Assembly: GCF_000518605.1 (NCBI RefSeq)
Contig: NZ_JADX01000011.1
Coordinates: 207,738 to 271,737 of the forward strand
DNA length: 64,000 bases
Reading direction: 5' to 3'
From: Shewanella fidelis ATCC BAA-318
GTDB taxonomy: Bacteria > Pseudomonadota > Gammaproteobacteria > Enterobacterales > Shewanellaceae
A program made the position numbers and the translations under genes. Of the stretch, positions 1 to 8,530 are shown in pieces. The stretch's first letter is position 1. Each line of letters starts with the position of its first letter. The notes beneath the pieces were generated by a model that did not search any database, had not been told where the DNA came from, and saw only the letters and a program-made list of their open reading frames with translations.

Positions 1-416
1 GACAGCGCACGATCTGTCATCGCTTCAGGTAAAGTGTCACTCCACTCAATTAAGTCTTCTGGCGAAATTTGCGAGAATAGTTGATCAAGTTCCGCTTCCG
101 GCATCTCGTTTAGAATGCCGTTACGCGGGTCGGCGCGCATTAAATCTAGTACCGCAATTCGCTCATCGATATCAACTTGCGACCAGCGTTCGTAACGCTC
201 GTCTAATGGTAAAGATTCAAGTAATAGCGCGACGGTGCCAGGCTCTGCTTCTTCGAGCATCTCGTCGAATAGTTCAGCCTGTTCCTCACCCTCAGCATTT
301 GTCAACTGCTCAACCGATTGGCTCACTTCGACCATGGCTAACTCAGGCGCTTCATATTCTGAATCGCTTAGATGTTGGCTGTTATCGATAGGGAGTTCAT
401 CTTTTGGCAATGACAT
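1..416 (-). CDS. mgtE: MgtE-family magnesium transporter, N-terminal part (runs off left edge)
   Basis: Reading the minus strand from an ATG at 416 gives an open frame of about 138 codons that continues past base 1. The first 45 or so residues are acidic and polar. They are followed by a helical MgtE_N-type stretch (ALLLESLPLDERYERW, then DIDERIAVLDLMRADPRNGIL). In MgtE this cytosolic domain senses Mg2+ and gates a five-helix membrane pore; the CBS and membrane parts would lie outside the window. A Shine-Dalgarno-like AAGGT lies about 10 bases before the ATG. The family is judged from the N-terminal domain alone, so another protein carrying that domain is possible. Confidence 0.7.
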   Translation of the reverse strand, partial: MSLPKDELPIDNSQHLSDSEYEAPELAMVEVSQSVEQLTNAEGEEQAELFDEMLEEAEPGTVALLLESLPLDERYERWSQVDIDERIAVLDLMRADPRNGILNEMPEAELDQLFSQISPEDLIEWSDTLPEAMTDRAL

Positions 417-609
417 GATTATCCGACCTTAAACTGAGACTTAAAAAGTGCGCAACTATATTGATTAAATCGTTAACTCGCAATGGGTTTTGTTGAGTTA
501 ACGATAAAGTTTAGCTAATGCCAATAATAGCATTTTGTGCACTTACTATGGTAGGCAGTATGTGAGCTGAGTCGGTGAGAGTCAGTGAGGTGGATGTGGA
601 GTGAGAAAC

Positions 610-647
610 AAACAGGAAGTTAAGCTGTTGCAGTTAACTTCCTGTTT
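610..647 (-). terminator. Hairpin downstream of dsbI
   Basis: Perfect 14-bp inverted repeat (610–623 with 634–647, loop of 10) just after the dsbI stop. On the minus strand it is followed by a T-containing stretch (GTTTCTC). Probably the rho-independent terminator of dsbL–dsbI; the U-tract is imperfect. Confidence 0.6.
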
Positions 648-671
648 CAATATCGACTTAGTAAACAGTCA

Positions 672-1280
672 TTACTTTTTGATTAATGAACGTACCCAGC
701 CAAAAGTGAGTGGTGCTAAGCAGACCATGAATACGGTGTAAGCGATCATGCAGTAGTGTGCCATATTCATACCTAGCAGCGTCCAGTCGTCTTCACCACA
801 ACCACCTGTTGGAGCAAATTCAAAAGGTAGCCATTCATCAAGTGGTAAATTTAGCGGGAAACGTGGGTCTGTTGAGCAAGCTGAGCCAGCTGCGTCACCA
901 GCTGCAGCAAAGAAGTCCATTGTTTCATCTACAACCATGTGTGCCGCATCGTGGATTTTCATTAATTCATATGACCACATCCAACCTTGGATTATTGCGT
1001 ACCATGCCAATAAGATGCCTAAGAACTTAAGTATGTTATTTTTGGGATCGATTAAGATAATTAAACCCGCAATAACGATACAGCATTGGCTGAATCGAAT
1101 GTAGACACAAAGCTCACAAGGATCCATTGCCAGAAATAGTTGGAAGTAGAGAATTGCCGATAAAATAAGGAATGCAGCAGCTCCCACCATAACGACCCAA
1201 ATCGGTCGTTGATTCTGCATGGTCATCAAGTTGTCAGCGGGAGCGGCTTTAAACTGACTCCAATAGTTTTTAATTGACAT
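672..1280 (-). CDS. dsbI: DsbI/DsbB-type inner-membrane thiol oxidase partner of DsbL
   Basis: A 202-residue membrane protein of the DsbB family. It has several hydrophobic helices, a CxxC pair in the first periplasmic segment (C55-E-L-C58) and a second cysteine pair in the large periplasmic loop (ACSTDP and GGCGEDD). DsbB-type proteins pass electrons from a periplasmic DsbA-like oxidase to quinone. The gene lies 9 bp behind dsbL in the same direction and next to assT. This matches the DsbL/DsbI system described in uropathogenic E. coli, which oxidises the cysteines of arylsulfate sulfotransferase. DsbI is preferred over general DsbB because of this context. Confidence 0.88.
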   Translation of the reverse strand: MSIKNYWSQFKAAPADNLMTMQNQRPIWVVMVGAAAFLILSAILYFQLFLAMDPCELCVYIRFSQCCIVIAGLIILIDPKNNILKFLGILLAWYAIIQGWMWSYELMKIHDAAHMVVDETMDFFAAAGDAAGSACSTDPRFPLNLPLDEWLPFEFAPTGGCGEDDWTLLGMNMAHYCMIAYTVFMVCLAPLTFGWVRSLIKK

Positions 1281-1289
1281 AATTATCCC

Positions 1290-1901
1290 TTACTTAGCTG
1301 ATAATTCAGCAATCAGTTCTTTAAGCATATCCATAGAGCGGATTGACTTAGTGTTGATTAGGTATTTACCGTTAACAGTAATAGCTGGAACACCTTGAAT
1401 TTTTGCAATTTCAACACCCTGATCCCACTTGGTCATAAGCTGTTTTACTTTTGGATCTTGAGCATATTTGTCAAATTCAGCACGGCTCATGCCTAAGGTG
1501 TCTAACGTGAAGGCGATAGTCGAATCAGCGTCTTTAAACTTTACTTTTTTAACATGGTACTGGTCGTAGTATTTGTCTTTTAATTGCTTAAAAACTTTGT
1601 CGCCTTTGATTTCTTTGGCGATAGCTAATGCTGTTGATTTTTCAACACCAAACGGTGGTTTGCTGGTGATGTGGTATTGGTCTATCGAACTACCGGCAGG
1701 TAATAGTTTTTCGTTTGGGATCCCCGCTTTTTCATACTTGTAGCAGAATGGGCAGTTGATCGAGTAGATCTTTACCACTTGGTTTGGCGCGTTAAATTGT
1801 GCAGCTTCTGGTAATACTTGATATTCCACTCCTTCTGTAGCGGCATTTGCACCAAAAGATAGAAATAAACTAGCAGCGATAGCAATAAGTGACTTCTTCA
1901 T
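1290..1901 (-). CDS. dsbL: DsbL-type periplasmic thiol:disulfide oxidase
   Basis: A 203-residue DsbA-family protein with a cleavable signal peptide (about residues 1–20, ending GANA). The thioredoxin-like active site is C50-P-F-C53, and the cis-proline loop reads GVPAITVNG. The CPFC motif differs from the CPHC of housekeeping DsbA and is, as I recall, the one reported for DsbL of uropathogenic E. coli. It should introduce a disulfide into AssT, encoded divergently next door, and be re-oxidised by DsbI. The gene is the first of a two-gene operon reading away from assT. Confidence 0.9.
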   Translation of the reverse strand: MKKSLIAIAASLFLSFGANAATEGVEYQVLPEAAQFNAPNQVVKIYSINCPFCYKYEKAGIPNEKLLPAGSSIDQYHITSKPPFGVEKSTALAIAKEIKGDKVFKQLKDKYYDQYHVKKVKFKDADSTIAFTLDTLGMSRAEFDKYAQDPKVKQLMTKWDQGVEIAKIQGVPAITVNGKYLINTKSIRSMDMLKELIAELSAK

Positions 1902-2359
1902 GATAACTCCAAAATATAAGTATTTTTAAATGATGACTAAATAATTTATTTGTAATTGATTTATGCCAATGGGTGTTTTGTTTTGATGGCGCATTCTATT
2001 TATAAAAATCAAAATGAAGTCGTGATCATTGTCTCACTTTATTTTTAGGCGTTGATTATGGTTTTGATACTTTTAAGTTGGTTGTGTTTATTCTGTCGAT
2101 TTTAAATATTCAGATTGGTGTTATTTAAAATATCTAAATCATGCTTTTTAATTTGTTGTGTGTGTTTTAATAATCAAATATCTGATTTTTACTTTTTGCA
2201 AAAAGGTTTGTTTTTCATGTTTTAGTTTGCGTTGTTTTAATTGAATAGTTATTTGAAATAAATAGTGTGATTTTATTCTCAATTAAATTGGTTTTGGTTG
2301 TTTATTGTTTTTTCGTTCCCGTTAATTAATTTAATAAATAAAATATATTTGGAGATGCG
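1902..2359. promoter_or_regulatory. Divergent control region between dsbLI and assT
   Basis: 458 bp with no credible ORF, extremely A/T-rich with many T runs on the plus strand. It must carry the promoters of dsbLI (leftward) and assT (rightward). One perfect dyad (AATCA-N6-TGATT, 2172–2187) may be an operator. No convincing CRP or FNR site was found. The assT ribosome site is GGAG at 2351–2354. Confidence 0.5.
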
Positions 2360-4150
2360 ATGAAACGTCATATTTTAGCTGCTGCAGTAATGGCTGCGTT
2401 ATTTCAATCAACAGTTGCGTTTGACTCACAAGCTGCAGGCTTTAAACCGGCTCCAGCGGCTGGTCAATTAGGGGCTGTTCTAGTTAACCCATATGGTAAT
2501 TCACCATTAACAGCAGTATTGGATTTAGGCAGTAAACGTCCAACAGATGTGACGGTTACAGTACATGGTAAGGGAAAAAAGGGCATCGATATTAGTTACC
2601 CTGTTGGCCAGCAAACAGTAAATACCCATGATGGTATTCCTTTATTTGGTTTATATGCTGACTATAACAACGAAGTGACGGTTAAATATAAATTAGACGG
2701 CAAAAATATTAAAGAAGACTATAAGGTTTTAACTGGCCCGATAACCAACGAATATATGGATAACCGTAACGTTACCGTTATGCAAGAGGTACAAGTTAAA
2801 AAGGTCGCCAAAGGTTTTGAAAACCGCCTTTATTTAGTTAATAGCCATACTTATAACCAGCAAGGTTCAGATTTACATTGGTCTGGGCAAAAGGGTAAAG
2901 ATGCAGGTATTTTTGAGTCAACGCCTGCTATGGGGTCAATTACTTTTGACAACGCGCCTATGACTTACGTTGTAGATACTAATGGTGATATCCGTTGGTG
3001 GTTAGATCAAGACGCGGTCTATGATGGCGTGGGTATTGATGCTAACAAGCGCGGCTATTTAATGGGCCTACATGATAATGGCGAAGGACGGATCACTTTC
3101 GTTCAAGGTCAACAGTACGGTACGTTTGATTTATTAGGCAACTTTGAGCAGCGCCGTTTACCACGTGGCTATATTGATGCGTCACATGAGCACAATATTA
3201 TGCCTAATGGTCACTCCTTAGTTCGTGCCGCTAAGGCCAACTATAAAAACCCTCAAGGTGATATCGTACATACAGTGCGTGACCACATTCTACAGATTGA
3301 CCAGCAAGGTAACTTGGTTGATGTATGGAATCTTAACGAAATTCTAGATCCATATCGTGATGCATTACTAGAAGCCCTAGACATGGGCGCAGTATGTTTG
3401 AACGTCGATATTGACCAGATGGGACAAACTGCTGAAATGGAAATTAACGCACCTTATGGCGACATTCCAGGTATTGCAGCGGGTCGAAACTGGGCGCATA
3501 TCAACTCGATCGAATATGATCCAAAAGATGATTCTATTATTCTGTCGCTACGTCATCAGGGTGTAGTTAAGGTTACTCGAGATAAAGAAGTTAAATGGAT
3601 CCTTGCACCATCTGAAGGTTGGAATGAACAATTAGCTAAGAAGTTATTAAAGCCAGTAGATAAAAATGGTAAGGCAATTAAGTGTACAGAAAAAGGCGTC
3701 TGTGAAGGTGATTTTGATTTCACTTACACCCAACATACTGCATGGCTAAACAACACTACTGGTAACTTAACTGTTTTAGATAATGGTGACGGACGTGGCC
3801 ATGAGCAGCCAGCGTTACCATCAATGAAATACAGTCGCTTTGTAGAGTATAAGATCGACGATAAAAATATGACGGTGCAGCAGACATGGGAATACGGTAA
3901 AGACCGTGGCTATGACTGGTATAGCCCAATTACTTCAAACGTAGAGTACATGGAAGATAAAAATACTATGTTTGGTTTTGGTGGCTCTGTGCACCTATAC
4001 ACGCCAGGTGAGCGCACGATTGGTCGAATCAATGAAATTGGTTACGACGATAAAAAAGTGAAGGTTGAGATTGACGTTCTGTCAGATAAACCAAACTCAC
4101 CACATTACCGCGCAATTATTGTTAACCCAACTAGCCAGTTTGGTCAGTAA
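2360..4150 (+). CDS. assT: Arylsulfate sulfotransferase (AssT), periplasmic
   Basis: A 596-residue exported enzyme that transfers a sulfuryl group from a phenolic sulfate ester to another phenol, without PAPS. The signal peptide covers roughly residues 1–26. Landmarks match those of the E. coli enzyme: SHEHNIMPNG and NWAHINSIEYD histidine regions, the LSLRHQG arginine region, and YTQHTAW with the candidate catalytic His459 that is transiently sulfurylated. C442 and C448, just before it, match the single essential disulfide made by DsbL/DsbI. The start follows GGAG at good spacing. In uropathogenic E. coli the three genes are collinear; here assT is divergent from dsbLI. Which phenolic sulfates it uses cannot be told from sequence. 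Confidence 0.93.
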   Translation: MKRHILAAAVMAALFQSTVAFDSQAAGFKPAPAAGQLGAVLVNPYGNSPLTAVLDLGSKRPTDVTVTVHGKGKKGIDISYPVGQQTVNTHDGIPLFGLYADYNNEVTVKYKLDGKNIKEDYKVLTGPITNEYMDNRNVTVMQEVQVKKVAKGFENRLYLVNSHTYNQQGSDLHWSGQKGKDAGIFESTPAMGSITFDNAPMTYVVDTNGDIRWWLDQDAVYDGVGIDANKRGYLMGLHDNGEGRITFVQGQQYGTFDLLGNFEQRRLPRGYIDASHEHNIMPNGHSLVRAAKANYKNPQGDIVHTVRDHILQIDQQGNLVDVWNLNEILDPYRDALLEALDMGAVCLNVDIDQMGQTAEMEINAPYGDIPGIAAGRNWAHINSIEYDPKDDSIILSLRHQGVVKVTRDKEVKWILAPSEGWNEQLAKKLLKPVDKNGKAIKCTEKGVCEGDFDFTYTQHTAWLNNTTGNLTVLDNGDGRGHEQPALPSMKYSRFVEYKIDDKNMTVQQTWEYGKDRGYDWYSPITSNVEYMEDKNTMFGFGGSVHLYTPGERTIGRINEIGYDDKKVKVEIDVLSDKPNSPHYRAIIVNPTSQFGQ

Positions 4151-4162
4151 TAGAAAACATTT

Positions 4163-4189
4163 CGGGCCCTTATGGGCCCGCTATTTTTA
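4163..4189 (+). terminator. GC-rich hairpin between assT and the barrel-protein gene
   Basis: Seven-bp all-GC stem (CGGGCCC 4163–4169 with 4174–4180), 4-base loop, then a short T-rich run. It may be a leaky terminator that lowers expression of the downstream gene relative to assT. Confidence 0.5.
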
Positions 4190-4200
4190 GGGGAATAGCA

Positions 4201-4959
4201 ATGAAACTTTCAACAATTGCGGCGTTAGTGATGTTAGGTAGCGCTAGTATTGGCTCCGCCAATGCAGAAGTACTTTTTCAGCAGAATAATATTATTGTTG
4301 GTTACGAGTACCTACTCGATGCCGAGGATAAGAATCCAAATTTATACGACCAAGCCCATTTAATTTTGGGCCATACCACTATAGCTGATTGGGGCAGCAT
4401 GACAGGATGGCTACGTTTTGAGAACCCACTGGATAGCGCCGAAAATCAGCAGGGAGTAGATGCCGGTGCAACGACAAAAGCTTGGTTAAAACTGGACTAT
4501 AACCTTGGTGACTCTCCATTCAATATTTGGGGGCAATCATTTACTTGTGCCAATAAACCTTGGATGGAACAAAACTTTTACTTAGGTGGTTCTTATGATG
4601 TCTCGCTTGGGAAGCTAAAAGGGACGATTGGGTTAGGCATGCAGTATGCATATGGCAGTTTTTCACCAACAGGTAAGTCCTTTAATGGCGCATCTGGTGG
4701 CGCGACAACGATTATGCTTGGCTATCCTTTGACTTCTGAATGGTTCGCCAAGGCCTATTATGAAGCGCAGTTTGATAGAAGCGATGAGCACCGTGAGGTA
4801 TTTGGTTTTGATTCTTACGGCCATCAAGCAATTATTGGTATCGACTATCGTTTTAACTCTCAATTCTTTGTCAGCACTTTATACAAACACCGTAAAAGTT
4901 GGGGTGGAGCATTAAACGGCGGTGGCGAATTGCTTTTTGAAGCGGGTTATAACTTTTAA
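4201..4959 (+). CDS. Outer-membrane beta-barrel protein, Tsx/OmpK-like
   Basis: A 252-residue protein with a signal peptide (about 1–22, ending SANA) and alternating aromatic/polar strands typical of a small barrel, ending in the outer-membrane signature FEAGYNF. Length and pattern resemble the Tsx/OmpK nucleoside-channel family, but I recognise this only loosely. It lies 50 bp after assT in the same direction, with a hairpin between. An attractive inference is that it lets aryl sulfates or phenols cross the outer membrane for AssT. The start follows AGGGG at 4190–4194. Confidence 0.6.
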   Translation: MKLSTIAALVMLGSASIGSANAEVLFQQNNIIVGYEYLLDAEDKNPNLYDQAHLILGHTTIADWGSMTGWLRFENPLDSAENQQGVDAGATTKAWLKLDYNLGDSPFNIWGQSFTCANKPWMEQNFYLGGSYDVSLGKLKGTIGLGMQYAYGSFSPTGKSFNGASGGATTIMLGYPLTSEWFAKAYYEAQFDRSDEHREVFGFDSYGHQAIIGIDYRFNSQFFVSTLYKHRKSWGGALNGGGELLFEAGYNF

Positions 4960-4964
4960 CATCA

Positions 4965-5010
4965 TGGGATATAGAAAACTAGGTTAGCTTCTTTCTATAT
5001 CCCAGTTTTC
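4965..5010 (+). terminator. Terminator after the barrel-protein gene
   Basis: Perfect 13-bp stem (4965–4977 with 4992–5004), 14-base loop, followed by GTTTTCC. It probably ends the assT–barrel transcript and separates it from the regulator gene. Confidence 0.65.
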
Positions 5011-5111
5011 CAATATATGTGAACAACTTATGAGATAACGCAAGCCAAGGTTCTGCGCTTGTATGCTAACGATTAATATTAATTGTCTTAATGTGTTCTC
5101 AAGGAAGTTAG

Positions 5112-6119
5112 ATGAATAGCAATGAAAGTGTAAAGGATCTTTCTATCGCTCACTTGCAATTAATTGTAAGTCTAATTAAGCACGGTAACGCATGTGTTGC
5201 TTCTGATGAACTCGGTATGAGCCAGTCAACGATAAGTTACCACTTACGGCGGTTACGCAGCATATTTGCAGATGATATGTTTGTGCGTACTGGAAAGGGG
5301 TTAAAACCAACAGAGCGATGTTTACAAGTAGGGCACTTTGCTCGAGATCTTATCAATCGCGTAGAAGAAGAACTGATCCATGGTAATGATTTTGCCCCTT
5401 CTCAGATTGAGCGAGAGTTGTCATTAGTTGCTGATGATACAGCCTGTGGTTGGTTTGCTAAGTTATTTAATGATCTGCAAAAAACCTTACCTAAGGTGGC
5501 ATTGTGTGCCAGACCTTGGTATTTAAATGCGATGAAAGATCTTGATAAAGGCGCAATTCACTTTGGTATTCATATTATGCCTAATGGTACCAAGGGGATA
5601 TATGATGTCGAAGTTGCTCCTTGCCATAGATTATGTGTTGTTAGAGAAGGGCACCCATTATGTGCTCAGGGTAAGGTTACTTTAGAAGATCTCGCCATGT
5701 ATCCGGTTATTTTGAATGATCTTGCTGGCTGGAATAACAATGGTAATTCACTTATTGAACGCGTGCTTAAACAGCATAACCTGCAACCGAATTTTGTCGG
5801 CAGAATGGGATATGTGAGTAGTATTTTTAGTGCATTACACAATAGTAATGCAATTACTTATACTTCAGCTGTTTCTTTACCAAAAGACTTATCAGGGTTA
5901 ACGCTTCTAAAAGGCCCTGCTGAAATCGATGAAATAGAGTGTAATTATCGTTTATATATTAGTAAGACACGTTATGGTTCTCAGGAGACTAATTACTTAA
6001 TTGAGTTCATTTTCAAATCTTTTACTGAATATGTTAACTGTCAATATCAAAGAGATGATGTCGTTTCAATCATTGGTAATGTAGTCGCTGGTAATAAAGA
6101 GGTTGGTGATAATATATAA
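5112..6119 (+). CDS. LysR-type transcriptional regulator
   Basis: 335 residues with an N-terminal winged helix-turn-helix (about residues 12–70: ASDELGMSQSTISYHLRRLRS, then TGKGLKPTERC). A periplasmic-binding-protein-like effector domain follows. The start has a clear AAGGAAG ribosome site. It sits downstream of the assT–barrel pair and upstream of a peroxiredoxin, so it may regulate either; its own leader holds a perfect AT-only dyad (ATTAATATTAAT, 5072–5083) that could be an autoregulatory site. The effector is unknown. Confidence 0.85.
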   Translation: MNSNESVKDLSIAHLQLIVSLIKHGNACVASDELGMSQSTISYHLRRLRSIFADDMFVRTGKGLKPTERCLQVGHFARDLINRVEEELIHGNDFAPSQIERELSLVADDTACGWFAKLFNDLQKTLPKVALCARPWYLNAMKDLDKGAIHFGIHIMPNGTKGIYDVEVAPCHRLCVVREGHPLCAQGKVTLEDLAMYPVILNDLAGWNNNGNSLIERVLKQHNLQPNFVGRMGYVSSIFSALHNSNAITYTSAVSLPKDLSGLTLLKGPAEIDEIECNYRLYISKTRYGSQETNYLIEFIFKSFTEYVNCQYQRDDVVSIIGNVVAGNKEVGDNI

Positions 6120-6321
6120 ATATAACAAGTAGTCCTGCCTGATATTAATAATATAGTTAGATAGCCAAATAATAGATAATAAATAGCAATAGCATTCGTG
6201 CTGCTATTTATAAGTCATCGATACTATATCAACATATAACCTTGCTTTTTATCAGTGTTTGTTTGCTATAAATTCAACTAGGATGAGTTAAATGCTAGTT
6301 ATAACTAAAGGAATTACGCTC

Positions 6322-6795
6322 ATGATAAAGCAAGGCCAAAAACTACCTGAGGGCTCACTCGCTCAATTGACTAAAGACGGTATGGTTAACCATGATGTCG
6401 CAGAGTTATTTGCTGGAAAGAAAGGCGTTTTATTCGCTGTACCGGGTGCGTTTACTCCGACTTGCTCTGAATCGCACTTACCCGGCTTCGTGGTATTTGC
6501 TGATCAGCTAAAAGCCAAAGGTGTTGATTTTATTGCTTGTGTGTCAGTGAATGACGCATTTGTAATGAAGGCATGGGGTGAAGCGCAAAATGCTTCTGAA
6601 TTGATGATGCTTGCTGATGGTGATGCTAGCTTTACCAAAGCGTTAGGATTGGAGATGGATACCGCAGCATTTGGTGGCGTGCGTTCACAACGCTATGCAA
6701 TGGTCGTGGATGATGGTGTCGTGACAACTTTGAATATTGAAGCGCCAAAATCATTTGAAGTGAGCACTGCTGAAGCGATTCTTGTGTCACTGTAA
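6322..6795 (+). CDS. Peroxiredoxin (Prx5-like)
   Basis: A thiol peroxidase of 157 residues. The peroxidatic cysteine C48 lies in the motif PGAFTPTCSESHLPG, and a second cysteine (C73) could be the resolving one. The upstream in-frame ATG at 6292 lacks a ribosome site, whereas the ATG at 6322 follows AAAGGA with 9-base spacing and gives the family's usual N-terminus, so 6322 is chosen. It probably reduces H2O2 or organic peroxides in the cytoplasm. A decayed fragment of a very similar gene lies at 25.03–25.13 kb on the other side of the carnitine island. Confidence 0.88.
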   Translation: MIKQGQKLPEGSLAQLTKDGMVNHDVAELFAGKKGVLFAVPGAFTPTCSESHLPGFVVFADQLKAKGVDFIACVSVNDAFVMKAWGEAQNASELMMLADGDASFTKALGLEMDTAAFGGVRSQRYAMVVDDGVVTTLNIEAPKSFEVSTAEAILVSL

Positions 6796-6852
6796 ATCTG
6801 GTTAGCCTTGACAAGTCCTGAAATTGGTTGGCACTTTTTTCTGTTTAAAATG

Positions 6853-6884
6853 CTCGATGAGCTTCATCGGGTGTTTTGTATTTT
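6853..6884 (+). terminator. Possible terminator of the peroxiredoxin gene
   Basis: Six-bp perfect stem CGATGA/TCATCG, extendable by one G-U and one G-C pair, with a 3-base loop, followed by GTGTTTTGTATTTT. Modest stem but suitable position and U-rich tail. Confidence 0.45.
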
Positions 6885-7111
6885 GAAGACAAACACGGCT
6901 TTCGTTGACTATATATGCTTACCTAACAGATATTTTTATATCAATTAATTTTTCTAAAAGCTTTATGTTTAGTTAAGCGATGCCTAGGTATATAATTAGA
7001 GAAATCTAATGAATTGTACTTGTTTAGCGTAATCAGAAAGGAAGTCTTTTTGAGTTTACAAAACTGTCATAAGCTTGAAAGTGCCAACATTATAGTGCTG
7101 GTTGAAATAGG

Positions 7112-7138
7112 TAAAAAAGCCTTCACTAGGTGAAGGCT
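7112..7138 (-). terminator. Terminator of the porin gene
   Basis: AGCCTTCAC/GTGAAGGCT 9-bp stem (7118–7126 with 7130–7138) with a 3-base loop. On the minus strand it is followed by six T. Classic rho-independent terminator. Confidence 0.85.
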
Positions 7139-7212
7139 GTAGTTACGTTGCTAAATCAACTTCTTATGGGTGACATGTAGGAGTATGAGCGCCACAAATT
7201 GGTGAGGTGTTA

Positions 7213-8343
7213 TTAAAAATAATAAGCTACGCTAACATTGAAGCGTTTATCCCAATCGTCGCCAACTTCCGGTAGACCTATATGGTCGTTGTTAGCCGTT
7301 GAGAAAGTCATATTCTTACCCATGATAAAGTCAATTTGTGTGTATGTAGGACCAGCACTGATCGCTGCGCCTAAAACATTTTGCATACTATTATCGTAGC
7401 TATCATCATCTACATCAGGAGTCATTAAGCCAAAGTCATTATAAAACTTGATACTGCCCCAATCTGTAGGAAGGGTCTTGGCTATGTTTGCACTATACAC
7501 TTGACCTTTAGATGCCACTTCAAATTGCCAGCTGACCACAGACACGCCAATTTTATTGCTATCTGCGCTATCGGCTGCATCGAACTCATATTGCATTGCT
7601 TGTAACTGTAGGTTCCATCCATTGAAAGTACTATCTAAATGTGCAGCAAAGGCATATCTGTCGCCGTTGTTACCAGTTTTTGAGTTGTAAATCTGTCCCG
7701 CTTCAATAGAAGCACCAAAGGTGGTTGAGCCACCCTGATGTTCCATTTTATAGGTTTGGCGCAAGTTAACTTGATTTGTCTCTTCGTTATGGTATTCAGT
7801 TCCGTTAATTGTTCCGCTGTATAGGTCTGCAGCATAACGTTTGTTTTCTGTAGGACCATATTCAGCACCTTTATAGAATGCCATATCAGTTTGCCAGCCA
7901 TTGTGTTCGTAAACAGCTTTTATACCTATATCGTGATCATCTTCGAAACCTAAGTAGTACGGCAATCCAAACCAATAACTATTTGAAATATATCCTAGGT
8001 TGCCAAATGGCACCTTGTTTATACCAAATTGTAACTGCCAATCTGGATTGAAGTTGTAATAACCATAACCAAATTTGATATAGTTAGTATCAGCTGTAAA
8101 ACGGTAGTCAGACTTTAATCCCCAATTTCCGTGCTTTGCATCAAATCTCAAAGACGCCATATCAAAGGTAAAATCTCCAGCTTTATCTTTTGAGCTTTCG
8201 CTATAATCTTTATACGCATAATTTACACGTACACCACCGTGGATATTAATACCATCCTCTTGCTCCGCAGCAAGGGTATTAAAAGTGCTTAATGTTAGTG
8301 CACTTGCAACTAATGAAAGGTAGAACTTTTTATTTGTGTTCAT
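7213..8343 (-). CDS. Outer-membrane porin, OprP/OprO-like
   Basis: 376 residues with a signal peptide (about 1–25, ending TLAA) and a long series of amphipathic strands. There is a typical barrel beginning (INIHGGVRVNYAYKDY) and an aromatic C-terminal end (NVSVAYYF). The pattern resembles the phosphate-selective-porin superfamily, which contains channels for many anions and small organics, so no substrate is implied. It is the last gene of the leftward half of the carnitine island, 187 bp behind the MFS gene. An inferred role is outer-membrane entry of carnitine-like substrates. GGGGAT precedes the start. Confidence 0.75.
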   Translation of the reverse strand: MNTNKKFYLSLVASALTLSTFNTLAAEQEDGINIHGGVRVNYAYKDYSESSKDKAGDFTFDMASLRFDAKHGNWGLKSDYRFTADTNYIKFGYGYYNFNPDWQLQFGINKVPFGNLGYISNSYWFGLPYYLGFEDDHDIGIKAVYEHNGWQTDMAFYKGAEYGPTENKRYAADLYSGTINGTEYHNEETNQVNLRQTYKMEHQGGSTTFGASIEAGQIYNSKTGNNGDRYAFAAHLDSTFNGWNLQLQAMQYEFDAADSADSNKIGVSVVSWQFEVASKGQVYSANIAKTLPTDWGSIKFYNDFGLMTPDVDDDSYDNSMQNVLGAAISAGPTYTQIDFIMGKNMTFSTANNDHIGLPEVGDDWDKRFNVSVAYYF

Positions 8344-8509
8344 GATTTTATCCCCGTTTTTATATAGGTAAGTTATTTATATTTTATTTTTTAAAAATAC
8401 TTCATGGATTTGAAACTAGCTTGCTCAAATATTAACTCCTTAAATTTTAAAGATGATCTTTAGATAAAAATTAATAAATAGTTTGGAGTTGGCTTTTGGG
8501 GGAGGTTGA

Positions 8510-8518
8510 CCCCCCCCC
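8510..8518. repeat. Homopolymeric C9 tract
   Basis: Nine consecutive C on the plus strand in the spacer between the MFS and porin genes, preceded 8–12 bases earlier by a G5 run. The tract could slip during replication and change spacing in the porin leader. Confidence 0.6.
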
Positions 8519-8530
8519 TTTTAATATTTA

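Larger units (their letters stand above)
6796..7212. other. 417-bp gap between peroxiredoxin and porin genes
   Basis: No credible ORF. It contains a hairpin after the peroxiredoxin gene (about 6853–6871) and the strong terminator of the leftward porin gene (7112–7138). The remainder is AT-rich sequence in which I see nothing definite. The left border of the carnitine island probably lies here. Confidence 0.5.

Noticed and set aside
2023..2040. GTGATCATTGTCTCAC as a CRP site upstream of assT
   Set aside because: Half-sites are separated by eight instead of six bases.
8497..8520. G5…C9 inverted repeat as terminator of the MFS gene
   Set aside because: The T run follows the stem on the plus strand, but the MFS gene is on the minus strand, so the direction is wrong; only the C9 tract was kept as an observation.
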